64,000 nt of DNA from NCBI GenBank assembly GCA_019925795.1, contig CM034298.1, positions 21,753,556 through 21,817,555 of the forward strand, read 5' to 3'. Below the pieces are notes generated by a model. That model had not been told where the DNA came from, did not search any database, and saw nothing but the letters and a program-made list of their open reading frames with translations. Below are positions 1 through 10,663 of this stretch, in pieces. This DNA is from Dendrobium chrysotoxum (lineage: Eukaryota > Streptophyta > Magnoliopsida > Asparagales > Orchidaceae). Every line of letters begins with the position of its first letter. Positions within the stretch are counted from its first letter, which is position 1. The position numbers were made by a program, and so were the translations under genes.

Positions 1-1238
1 AAAGGGCTTGATTGATGTTGGTGGGTTCAGTCATTAAGATAAAGATAGAATGGTTTACTTTTTTCCTAAGTCCATACCTAGTTCTAACACCTTCAGAAGG
101 GTCTCCTAATATCAGTTCTTTAGGATGACTCGAAGAATATCTCCAATCTCTAGGCAAAGTATTTTGAGGTTCTACCCTTTCCTCCAGATTTGCATTTTCA
201 ACTCCTTGGATAATCTCTCCTACCTCTTCTTCTTCCTTAACTCTAGACTCCTTAGGATCAGATTCATCAAACACCACATGAGTAGTCTCCTCCACCACCA
301 ATGTCCTCTTGTTAAACACCCTAAAGAATTTTCTCACACTTGAATATCCTAAAAATACTCGTTCATCAGATTTTGGGTCAAATTTTCCTAAGGATGATTT
401 CCCATTCTTAAGAATGAAAACCTTAAAACCAAAGACATGGAGGTGGGACAGGTTTGGAGTTCTATCCATAATGATCTCATAGGGTGTTTTATTCTGATTG
501 GATCTAACATACACCTTATTCAACACATAATAGGCTGTGTTCACCGCTTCTGTCCAAAAGTATTTTGGAAGTGAATATTCAAAAAGCATGGCTCTAATGG
601 CTTCCGTTAAGGTCCTGTTCTTCCATTCAACTACCCTGTTCTACTAATGGGTCCTAGGAGATAAAAAGTTATGGCTAATCCCTTGCTCCGTATAAAAGGT
701 TCCAAATTTCTCATTTTCAAACTCCCCACCATGATCACTATGAATGGTCAAAATCTCACAACCTAACTTCTTCTGAATCCAAGTGGAGAAAGATTTAAAT
801 TCATCAAATGACTCAAATTTTTGTGACAGAAATCTAATCCAAGTGAACCTCGAGTAATCATCAACAATCATAAATCCATAGGCTTTTCCCCCTAAGTTGG
901 CAGTGCTAATGGGTCCAAAGAGATCCATGTGAAGGACTTCTAAAGGTCTAGAGGTGTTAATATTTGTAATGGAGTGAAAAGAGGATTGGACTTGCTTTGC
1001 TAGCTGACATGCATCACATAAGTGGTCCACAGTGAACTTAAGCTTGGGGACACCTCTAATTAAGTCCTTTTGGGTGACTCTTCTAAGGGTTTTCATACTG
1101 ACATGACATAATCTCTTGTGCCATAACCAAGACATATCAGCAACAATTTCTAAGGAAAATGAAGCAGTACATTCAATATTATTTAAGTCAAGCAAATAGA
1201 TGTTGTTAATCCTCTTGCCCTACAAAATAATATTATAT
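1..1238 (-). pseudogene. Copia (SIRE-type) GAG-pre-integrase and integrase fragment, left copy
   Basis: Minus-strand pol piece read from 1195 downward. The GAG-pre-integrase zinc-binding pattern is visible (WLWHKRLCH ... HLCDACQLAK), followed by the integrase core with MDLFGP, DDYSRFTW and HSDHGGEFE, which carry two of the three catalytic acidic residues. The frame is then broken at 644: the segment that reads PQQNGVAER in element 2 has two stop codons at the Gln positions. Further integrase and linker sequence toward RT continues in other frames to base 1. The element is cut at about 1238, where the X LTR begins. This is a dead fragment, almost identical to 32520-33757. Confidence 0.9.
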
Positions 1239-1356
1239 TCCAATAATTTCTAAAAATTTAATAATTTATTAAAATTGCAGAAAACATTAATTCGATTAAT
1301 AAAACACTCAACCAACACTCAAATATATAACAACCACTCCAAAGATGAAGTTTATT

Positions 1357-1605
1357 GGATGGACTACTCCGGGCAGCGGGGCTAAGTGTCCTAAGGAGGC
1401 CTGGTTCCTCGAGCCTAGTGGCACAATGCCATGAATGGATTCAATTGGGTGTTAAACATGAAAATTAAGTTATTTTTAATTATTCAAATAAATAAAAATC
1501 CTTAATTCAACTACATCAGTAAGGTTTTTAGGATGGACTACTCCGGGCTGCGAGGTTATGTGTCCTAAGGAGGCCTGGTTCCTCAAGCCTGGTGGCACAA
1601 TGCCA
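1357..1605 (+). repeat. Twin 75-bp direct repeat in the X LTR
   Basis: Two copies, 1357-1431 and 1531-1605, start with GGATGGACTACTCCGGGC and end with GGCACAATGCCA, 174 bp apart. Both occur again in the second X copy and in its right-hand LTR (about 44414-44665). They are therefore an old part of the LTR and not a recent slip. Function unknown. Confidence 0.85.
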
Positions 1606-3853
1606 CAAACCTGTTGATGAAAAATATAAAATAATTTAACTTTTAAAATCAGTAATTAATTAACTTAATTAACATTAATCGATCATTAATTTCTAACAAA
1701 CTAAATCTACTTAATCAACCCCAACTGTTACTAGGTAACCCAGGCCTATGAGGCTATTAACTTAGCCCTAAGAAAGGTGAAATAAACTTCACGGCCTGGG
1801 TGAGCAATGAAGGTAGCAATTATTTAACAACTAAAATGCATTTAAATCAAGCTTTAACACAGTAATACTTAAACTTAAACATAAAGTCCTCTTTTAGCCT
1901 TTAACAAACCCAAACATTGAACAACTTCAACAAATTATCCAACTTAGGATCTACCTTAGCCACACGACCTTCTATACACACTTTAGATGGTTTGCTAGGA
2001 CAACCGACTCTAAATCTAGGCTAGGCTGGTGTTTACTCTTCTGTTGTGTGTCGAGTTATTCAAGTTTTCATTGCGTGTTGTGATTGGAGTTCATTGTTGT
2101 GTTTGTTTACTTTTATTGCACTCTGTGGATTGATGTGATGGGCGACTAAATTATCCTTAGGTTAGGAATGATCTGGAAGCTCAAAGAATTTTTTGCAAGC
2201 GGCCATGCTCATGTAGAGCAATAAAGGGGGCTAATAAATTATAAATATAAATGCTACAGGTGCTTCAGCTGCCTAGCCCCTAAATAAAAAGAGCATGGCT
2301 AAGTGTGTTTATTTTTCTGCATATATATATACAACTGCTTGGGATGTGATTTAATATTTAAATGCTTAGGATAACCCTGTAGGAGAGTCTAAAATTTTTA
2401 TTTTTATATTCATGTAATTCATTTGAGTATTGAGTGGTGAAAGTAGTCTTTTGAGTTTGGGATACATAGATCCAAAGGTTGGATTCCAAAGAGGAAAGGA
2501 TACCCCTCTGGGGATAGTCCTTATCCATTTGGAACTCTAAATTTGGATCATTTTACTACCCAAAGTGGAAAGAGTAACCTTCCCCTCAATGGAAGAGTTC
2601 TCTTTTCTATTTGGGTATCCGATCACGAAGAATCCAAGGAGCTCGAGGAGGAGAAGACCGAGGAGTTGAAGACAGAGAGTATCCCACTCAAAGTTACTTG
2701 CATCTGCATTAAGATTAGAATCCAGGTTGTTGTCAGTGGTGCCTGGTCACTTTTAATTTATGTAAATATGGGTTGTAATAAGCAAGACAATTTGCCTATG
2801 GACATTTACTTAATTAATTTGATTATTTAATATGTTTGATTTAATTTGATTGTGTATAGGATTGCCTGCTTTTCCTAGTTTTTTTGGCGATTACATGTCA
2901 TTCTTTTTGATTTAGCCTGGATTTGATTGGAGGCTCGTGAAGGTACGAAAAATTCTTCTACTTAAACTTTAATAAAAAAATTTTAGGATAACATAGAAAC
3001 TCTAACACTTTTAAGAAGTAAGCCCGGGACCACCGAGAGTTCTCATTTCATAATTACTGCATTACCCTTTTTCTTTGTTAGGCACCCCCCCGCCTACGGG
3101 TTCTGGTAGACCACCTGGCCTATGACGGTGCAGTTCTGTCCAAGGGGATCTATGCATCTTTAGGATAAAATCTATTTTTAAGCTTTTTTTTTAAATTGCT
3201 TAATTCCATTTAAAAGCATTTAATTGAGTCAATCAGCATGCATTGCATTAGAAATCAATTAAAAAAATGTGTCTAAAATTTTAGTTGTATTTATTTTAGC
3301 ATTTTCACCCAACATAAGTCCAGGGGCCACTTAGGAAAATCTCCAGATGTCGGCCCCAACTCTCAAAAACATTAATAAAAATATCCTACCACTCTTGTAT
3401 CAAAATGACTTTACTCATGAATTTTAATCGCCTAGGTGGTTAGTTGGCTCCCCAATCCAGGCCGGGGTAAGTCCTGATTTTGCACTTCATTAGTTAGGTT
3501 CGGAGTATTGTGTTCTAGTGTCCAAATTTAGAGTTACTATCCGGGGCAGATTTCATTTTGAGTCATAAGACCCCAACCTCTGGGAATATAATCCCAAATT
3601 TCAAATAAAATGCTCAACTCAAATTAAATCTTCTCTCAATCCAAAATTTAAAGCCCACTACTTAGCCTAGGATGGGACACTTCTGAATTATTTTCAGAAT
3701 CCTAAAGTGTCTCCTATTCTTCTTCCTTTGATTCCAAAATGAGTGTTCAATCTTGCTCTAATCCCATATGAAATTCTAATTTCATCTCTTTGATATCATT
3801 CATAGAAAATCTCTAAACAAAATTTCTGTCATTATTCTAATCGAGAGTTTTTA

Positions 3854-4055
3854 TAGGAGACTCCGGTCTCCTACGATGTAATTAACTATGAGGGCTTGCG
3901 CTCGTAGGAGATTTAGAACCCACATCTAATTTTCCAAAACTAATTTTTAAAACTCAATTAGTCCTCTTTGGGAAAGTTAAATTACTAACGATCGTTATCG
4001 TTATGTTAAAACGATTATTCACAAATGATATCTTCTCCCTTCGGGGAGATATATC
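3854..4055 (+). other. Stem-loop cluster near the X LTR end (left copy)
   Basis: TAGGAGAC (3854-3861) and GTCTCCTA (3866-3873) form an 8-bp stem with a TCCG loop. TCTCCTACGA (3867-3876) can instead pair perfectly with TCGTAGGAGA (3902-3911), so the two folds exclude each other. CTATGAG (3886-3892) and CTCGTAG (3901-3907) form a third stem. Downstream, TCTCCC-TTCG-GGGAGA (4034-4049) is a 6-bp stem closed as C(UUCG)G, extended by GATAT/ATATC (4027-4031, 4051-4055). These stems lie 300-500 bp before the LTR end, probably in the transcribed leader. The same elements are present at 36373-36574 and about 47035-47235. Confidence 0.7.
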
Positions 4056-4366
4056 TTTTGTTAAAATGATTTCAAATATGAAATTAACGATCACTTCTTT
4101 TGATTATCATAGCTTGATATTTGACTGAACTTTATTTTGACCCTTTGGGGCCATACAAAGTTCTCTCTTAAATCTGGTTATGATATTCAAGATAGAATTT
4201 ATAATTTTAAATCTGAACCCCATCCTGAAATTTTATTTCCACCTCCCGAGGTGGTATATTTTTTCTAATGAGATGTTCGATTTTAGAATTGAAAATTTTA
4301 GCATCAATTTAAATTTCCCAAAAAAAACTAAACTTTTTAAAACCTGCTTCAAACACAAACAAAAAA

Positions 4367-4384
4367 TGGCGACCACGGTGGGAC
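4367..4384 (+). other. X primer-binding site (left copy)
   Basis: TGGCGACCACGGTGGGAC lies five bases after the LTR-terminal CA. Its TGGCGAC start followed by a GGTGGGAC-like end resembles the tRNA-complementary sites of plant Tat/Ogre elements. This site and the G-rich tract before the other LTR set the element's orientation. I have not matched it to a specific tRNA. Confidence 0.6.
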
Positions 4385-6134
4385 TAAATCTCTCTCTCCA
4401 TCTTTAATAATGATATAAATTTTGTTGCATCGATAATTTTGATTACCTTTCCTTCCGTTGGTGCCTCTCTCATTTCTCCCTTGGGTGAGTGTGGCAAACA
4501 TCAAAAAGAAAAAGACATGTTAAATAGAGAGGTGAGTGAGGAAACCTCTGTCTAAGCCGAGCTTTGACATTTTGCCTCCAAGTGAGTTGGCAGAGCAAAA
4601 GGGTCAAGCCGAATCTTTAAAATCTTCCTATAAATATTGCAAACATGCATATTCAAACAAATCTCAATTATGCCAAATTTCACATTCTATGGAAGACCCT
4701 TCGATCTCAAAATCAAACTTCAAATTTCTTTAGCAAAATCTGGGCTTTGATATTTACCCCCACATTAATTGGCGGGATGAAAGAGTCAATCCCAATTCTC
4801 TAGATTTTCTTATTAATTTTGTGAACCTCCATGTTGGGTGAAAACTTAACATCTTGAGTTTCAAAATTTGAAGAAAATCTATTAATTTCAAGATTCAAAT
4901 TCTATTTCAAAATCAACTGATTCAAGTCACCTTTCCTGAACTCTAGGAAATCGAACATACTCAACTGGTTGGGAGGCTTACCTTCTCATTGCACAGCAGC
5001 GCGATCGTAGAAGAGCTACCTGCATAGAGTCAAAAGAAAATCATTAAGGTAAAAAAAAAATTGCTAAGTCAAAAGCCTTAAAGAAAGTCAAATATGAGGC
5101 CAATAGAGAGTTCATTAGTCCTGTTACATACCCCCCTCCTTGGTGTAAGTCACTTCCACCCTTTTCCTACCACTCAAGGAATGAAGGTTATGAGAAAGGT
5201 AGTGTAATCTCTACCGTGCCCTTTTCACTACTGCATAGAAAAGATCTACTAAATCATAAATAAGCAATAGTCAGCAATAGACCATAGGCCCCTAGTTGAG
5301 GGTTATAACCCAGCCACTCTACCAGATGATGTTAGGTCACGTTACTATATGTGGTCCACTACATTTATAGAGGAGGTGTAGAAACTACCTCGGGTGCCAC
5401 TCTCATAATTGCTAGGTCGCTAATAATTAGGGAGGGGAATAACAATGGATCTGATATCTTATCAGATAGTGACACCATGTGAATTTAACTTCTAAAGGGG
5501 TCCTATCGTGATAGATCTTTAGATTGAAATGATGCGGCATTAACTAGGAATAGTGTAGACCCTACAACAGTCTTTTTCTCCTAAGAGACTGTAGAAATAT
5601 AATTTTGCACTGATAGAGTCTCGCCACCTAGATTTGCAACTTTTGAGGAAAACATACTACTTACTAGGTTTGGATTTTCAAGATAGTTGATTCATCTTTT
5701 TTAGGGAAATTGACCTCTACTTTAAATAAAAAATATGAGAGAATTGTAGTTGACTCCATCAGATTTTTGAAGGCCCCTCCCGCCCATCGCTTCTGTCGGT
5801 CAATTAGATTTTTGAATTAAAATCTGTGTCAAACTTAAGTTGGTTTTAAAAATGAAAATCTTCTTAGTCTTCTTGCAATTTTCTATCCTAATATGTGTCT
5901 CTTGCATGCTTTAAATTTATTTAATGATTTTTCAAGTAAAGTTGATAATTTTATCAAAAAATTGGGTCCGATCTCGGGATTATTCTTCCTTATATGAGAG
6001 AATGAATTTTCTTCTCTTATACTTGTGATATAATCTTGATTTAAAAAAAAAAAAAAAGAAAAAAGAAAAGAGCAAAAAGAGTAATCATTTTAAGGTTTTT
6101 AAAGGAGATGAAGCCTCTTATCAAAAGATCAAAA

Positions 6135-6243
6135 GATACGCAAAGTGCGCCAAAATCAAATAAAGGATGTGCAAAGTGCACTAAAATTAAATAAAGGACG
6201 TGCAAAGTGCACCAAAGAAATCAAAAGATGCACAAAGTGCATC
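6135..6243 (+). repeat. Mini-hairpin array in X (left copy)
   Basis: Four 17-nt units at 6135, 6166, 6197 and 6227, spaced 30-31 bp. Each has inverted arms around CAAAG. The last, GATGCACAAAGTGCATC, has 7-bp arms around AAA. Units two and three pair GTGCA/TGCAC, and the first pairs CGCA/TGCG. The arms change together, keeping pairing. A similar array occurs in the copia elements at 16769-16926 and 30205-30335 in the opposite window orientation, which is the same orientation relative to transcription. Confidence 0.8.
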
Positions 6244-7269
6244 ACAAAAAAGAAATAAAGAGGCTTCCTTCTTTCAAATCCTTAAATCTTAAAGAGTCTA
6301 ATGATTTTTAATAGCTTGACATTGAAAAATCTTGAATCTAAATTTATCATCATGCATGGACAGTCTATCAGATATAAAAAGATTCATGCAAGAGAATTGA
6401 AAAGATTAAATTTCTCTCTCCAACTTCAACATTTTGAAATTGATTTTAGTTTTAAAAAATATATAAGGGAAAACCCTAGTTCAGTTTTTATGAAACTTGA
6501 TATGGGTTAACACGATCCAAACCCTGACCCTTTTTGGGTTAATTGGAGTCACTCTACTTCTCACTATACTTTTGAATTTATTCCCACCTGTCATTCTGAC
6601 AGGGTCCAAATGGTTAAGAGGAATTTTTTCAATAAAAAGAATGAATCTTCTAGTCTTGATAAGTATCCAAATCTCATTCTTGAGGGAAATATGTGAGTAC
6701 TTACGAATGGGCATCATTTCCTTTAAAATCCACTCCATAAAATAAGACTCTATTCTGGGTCTAAGATTGTTCTCATCTAGAGGAGTATTTTAGATAGCTG
6801 GAAATTGCTTTTCAAAATTGAGTTACAACAGAGTAGAGTGCCCAACTCCGATTAGAGGAGCTTAAGGGCCTCAAAGAAAGTTATTTTCAAGCCCAAGAAC
6901 ATTTGAAATCATACAAGTCATGAATGATTCAAGGGCGTGATAAATTATGTCACCTTAAGACTTTCCAAGTAGAAGACTTAGCCGTAGTCCTTTGGAGACC
7001 AATTTTAGTCCGCCATAAGATCAATGGAAACTTTGCATCAACGTTGATTGGATCGTTCACCTTAGAAATAATTTATGAAGAGGTTCATGTCAATTGGTTA
7101 GTTTTGAAGGATGCCACTTAATGTTTTTAACATTTGGGCGGCTCTTCAATAAATATCATGCCTGATGAGTATCAAGTTTAACATCAAATTCGCCTCTCCA
7201 AATTCAAAGAAATCAACTCAAATTCAAAAAATTATCCAATTAATCGACTTCCGTCCTCTTTTACTCAAG

Positions 7270-8330
7270 GTTAGGATTCTTACCTTCCTTTGGATTAGAC
7301 TCAGTAGTGATGGATAACGCCCTTTGTTGCACCACCCTAGTGCTACCTGCTTTTCTTTTCCTTAGGATAGGTTCTGCCTTTCCTTAGGATTAGAATCACA
7401 AGTGGTGGATAACGCCCTTCGTGGCACCATCCTAGTTCTACCTTTTACCTTTTCTTTTCCTTAGGATAGGTTTTGCCTTCTCTTAGGATTAGAATCACTG
7501 GTGGTGGATAACGCCCTTCGTGGCACCATCCTAGTTCTACCTGCTTTTCTTTTCCTTTGGGTTAGGTGACTCCTTCCCTTAGGATTATAATCACTAGTGG
7601 TAGAAAACGCCCTTCATGGCACCATCCTAGTTCTACCTTCTACCTTTTCTTTTTTCCTTAGTATAGGTTCTGCCTTCCCTTAGGATTAGAATCACTAGTG
7701 GTGGATAACATCCTTCATAGCACCATCCTAGTTCTACCCGCTTTTCTTTTCCTTTGGGTTAGGTGACGCCTTCCCTTAGGATCAGAATCACTAGTGGTGG
7801 ATAATGCCCTTCATGGCACCATCCTAGTTCTACCTACTTTCCTTTTCCTTTGAGTTAGGTGATGCCTTCCCTTAGGATTAAAATCACTAGTAGTGGATAA
7901 TGCCCTTCGTGGCACCATCTTAGTTCTACCTGCTTTTCTTTTCCTTTGGGTTAGGTGACGCCTTCCCTTAGGATTAGAATCGCTATTGGTGGATAACACT
8001 CTTCGTGGCACCATCTTAGTTCTACCTTCTTCCTTTTCTTTTCCTTTCGGTTATGTGACGCCTTCCCTTAGGATTAGAATCACTAGTGGTGGATAACGCC
8101 CTTCATGTCACCATCCTAGTTCTACCTGCTTTTCTTTTCCTTTGGGTTAGGTGACACCTTCCCTTAGGCTTAGAATCACTAGTGGTGGATAACGCCCTTT
8201 GTGGCACCACCCTAGTTCTACCTTTTACCTTTCTTTTCATTTAGGTTAGGTGCTGCCATTCCTTTGGATTAGAATCATTAGTAATGGATAATGCCCTTTG
8301 TGGCACCACTCTAGTTCTACCTCCTAATTA
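7270..8330 (+). repeat. About 11 x 97-100-bp tandem repeat (left copy)
   Basis: Units contain GGATTAGAATCACTAGTGG, a GGATAACGCCCTTCGTGG core, CACCATCCTAGTTCTACCT and a pyrimidine-rich end. The GGATAA core recurs near 7312, 7408, 7507, 7605, 7705, 7799, 7895, 7990, 8093, 8189 and 8285. Read on the minus strand, one stretch (7811-8014) gives a 33-residue repeat. The array sits just 5' of the polypurine tract, where Tat/Ogre elements are known to carry tandem repeats that can seed satellites. Confidence 0.9.
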
Positions 8331-8414
8331 ATTCTCTAGGTTTAGAACTCTTCTTCCCTTAAAATCAAAGTCTCAAACTTCACCCTTCCATTCGGTCAAT
8401 GCCATTATGTGCAC

Positions 8415-8451
8415 TAGAACTTCGTTCTACTACACATATTGGGGGTCCATT
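8415..8451 (+). other. Polypurine-like tract and small hairpin before the X right LTR (left copy)
   Basis: TTGGGGGTCCATT lies immediately before TGTTGACCTC, the putative LTR start at 8452. This resembles the G-rich tract plus TGTTG LTR start of Tat/Ogre elements. TAGAAC-TTC-GTTCTA (8415-8429) forms a small 6-bp hairpin just upstream. The same arrangement recurs before 40974. Confidence 0.65.
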
Positions 8452-8880
8452 TGTTGACCTCATTTTTGTATGAGGTCACTAAAACCCGCTTGGGTTTCTT
8501 TTTAGTGATCGAATGATGGGGAGGTGTCCACCCCTCAGTGATAAAGGTCCCAATAAAGACCCAATTCAATCTCAATCAAACCCAGCTCTACCTTTCAACT
8601 CAATCTTTAATCTAGCCTTCAATCAACATTCAATCAAATTCTAAATCATATCCAATTGATTTCAATCCTTTATTTGATTTCCATTGATATGAATGGTTCA
8701 AGTTCAATCATTTAACTGTCAAATCCAACCTAAATCCAACATTTCAAATCAAACCTTCAAGGTCAATGACCTAGGTCCTGAAACCCTTTCTGGGTGAACT
8801 TTCTGTCACCTAGAAACCCAGTCAAGTGATCTCCAAATTATGATCCATCAATTTCATATCATCCAGGTATGTCTCTAGGA

Positions 8881-9438
8881 TTGACCCTCCAAATTTGAAC
8901 TTCATTCGACACTTCTAACTCCAGAAACTGCATCTTTTCCCAAAGACTGCAAAACCTTCACATATTTACGGCCCGTGCCACTAGACCCGCCACCTAATGG
9001 AATTTGACCTTGGTGTTTCCTCCAAACCTTCTAATCACTTCCAGACCTTTGATATTAATATATTCAACATTAAACTGCATCTTTTTGGACCCACTTTGAC
9101 CCAGAGTTGACTGGAGGTCAAAATGACTAAAATGCCCTTTAAGGAATTTTTTTGGACTTTTGACCAAAAACTCAACATGACCCGACATCATTAACCTTTG
9201 AAACCCCTATCAATGAATTTCCCATCATATTTGAGACTCATTTAAATCAAACTCACTCTTTGGTTTGACCTGGTTGACCAAGTCAACCATGGTTGACCAA
9301 ATCAACCCTTAACCCACATTAAGGTCAATTTTAATGCTTGAACCCATTTTAAAATAAATAAATCCCTCAAAATAATTCAATTGGACACCCTTGACATGTC
9401 TTAAGCTTTCCAAGTCAAGATCCCCCTTGGGTTGACTT
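8881..9438 (+). promoter_or_regulatory. W-box cluster and nearby regulatory motifs in the X LTR
   Basis: TTGAC(C/T) or its complement occurs at about 8881, 9096, 9107, 9116 (reverse), 9159, 9265, 9274, 9282 (reverse), 9293 and 9433. A local inverted repeat, GGTTGAC-CAA-GTCAACC, lies at 9272-9288. TTGAC is the core bound by plant WRKY factors. A G-box/ABRE CCACGTGTC follows at 10412-10420. All recur in the right copy. That they drive LTR transcription is inference. Confidence 0.45.
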
Positions 9439-10599
9439 GGTTAACCCATTTGGGGGAGTTAAAACCCTCTCCAAACCCCTTTAAGCCTGTGGAAAGAGGC
9501 CAAATCATGGCCACATCACCAAGCCACCTTGGAAATCCATGGCTTAATCCAAAACCTTCTCAAACTTGATAGAAAGTGACCCATTTCCTCTCTTAAGAAT
9601 CCCTAATCCAACACCCTAAACCAAGCCAAGCATTAGTTCATCCAAATGGGGGAAAAGGCTTGTGGTCCCCTTTCCCATGGACCAAGAGAGGTCACACTCA
9701 CCACCAACCCTATTCCCTAGCTTATGGGACACTTTTCATGCATCCAAACTCCCTCCAAACAAATCAAGACCATCCAATTCAAAAGTCAAGTGTTAAGGTG
9801 GGAGAAACCTAACCTAAGGGAGAAAATCTTCATTATTCACTCTCCCTCAACTCTCCCACAACTCTCCTCCAGCCTCCAACCTTCTAAAACCCTTTCCCAT
9901 ATTTTCCAACCATTTCTAAGGCTTTTTCGAGCTTCTTCCCACTATTTCCAAGCCTCAAATCACTATTTTAGTGAGGAGAGAGTATTCAAGAGAGAGAAAT
10001 TGGACTTTCCAACACAACTTTTGATCCAACTAGATCTAGCTCTTGATGTCTTCATCAAAGATATAGAGAATCACTGCAGCTTTCTAATGAGCCTAAGATC
10101 TCAAAAATCTGATGGTTGGATTGTAAGTTATGCTCATTTTAAGTTTAAATTTCAATTTGAAACCGTGCAAAATTTTCATTGCATGGAGTCCCCAAACTCC
10201 AAGTAATGAAAGTTTATGTTGTCCCCAAGCTACGTTTCAAATTTTATTAGATTTCTTTGAGTATTTTGGGAGATATGGGCATTTGAAGTTTTCATTCAAA
10301 ATGAACTACAGAATTTTGGCAGATCTGGACCATTCGATCAAAGATCGGACGGTCTGGATCAAGCCAGACTGTGCAGTCTTCCCCCATGGATTGAGTGCAG
10401 TCCTCTGCCTGCCACGTGTCGTCATATCATGTGTCGATGGCTGATTTGACCAAAAATGGCTTTAAAAATTTCAAAAAATGCCTAAAATCTTCCAAAATTC
10501 ACAGAAAATTCATTTCTCTACCAAATTAAGTGTTTTAGGCTCATTGGAAAGATAACTAACCCTAGTATTTATTACATTTAATTTTGAATTAATTTGATT

Positions 10600-10663
10600 A
10601 CTGGATTGTGAGATATTTTTATTTCATTAAAATTTGTATTTTGTGATTTTCTCACAATCCAGT
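10600..10663 (+). other. 14-bp perfect inverted repeat in the X LTR
   Basis: ACTGGATTGTGAGA (10600-10613) is complementary to TCTCACAATCCAGT (10650-10663) across a 36-nt AT-rich loop. In the right copy (43122-43185) one arm has a single C-to-T change that would remain a G-U pair in RNA. It may be an RNA stem-loop in the LTR transcript. Function unknown. Confidence 0.6.

Larger units (their letters stand above)
1239..4361 (+). mobile_element. X element: 5'-truncated left LTR, left copy
   Basis: This matches 44299 onward of the right-hand X LTR and ends with CA at 4361, just before a primer-binding site. It has no TG start. The intact LTR start is recognised at 8452 and 40974, so the first 3.3 kb of this LTR is missing and the break lies against copia sequence. 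It holds a twin 75-bp repeat (1357-1431, 1531-1605), a short TA run (about 2320-2331) that is greatly expanded in the right-hand LTR, and a group of stable stem-loops at 3854-4055. Short ORFs here look like chance. Confidence 0.85.
4362..8451 (+). mobile_element. X internal region, non-coding (left copy)
   Basis: About 4.1 kb between primer site and polypurine tract. No ORF above 85 codons is present, and no gag, protease, RT or integrase motif is recognisable. Notable content is a hairpin array (6135-6243), a 97-100-bp tandem repeat (about 7270-8330) and A-rich runs. Fragments at 6490-7120 may be decayed gag or ORF1, but I cannot recognise them with confidence. Long LTRs with a non-coding interior fit a large retrotransposon derivative (LARD) mobilised in trans by a Tat/Ogre-like relative. 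Confidence 0.75.

Noticed and set aside
1..1238. Independent X insertions at the same copia site as an explanation for the two copies
   Set aside because: The copia side is also near-identical and the junction with the truncated LTR is the same base, which points to duplication of one locus.
2543..2830. 95-codon ORF in the X LTR (again at 35062 and extended to 133 codons at 45616)
   Set aside because: It is kept in all three copies, but changes include ordinary replacement and frame-length differences. It has no recognised domain and sits in LTR sequence. I treat it as chance, with some doubt.
7811..8014. 33-residue basic repeat protein
   Set aside because: It covers only two units of the tandem repeat. 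Neighbouring units have other lengths and break the frame.
9724..10206. 160-codon ORF in the X LTR
   Set aside because: The second copy is cut short by a point mutation, composition is Ser/Phe-rich without any domain, and it lies in an LTR.
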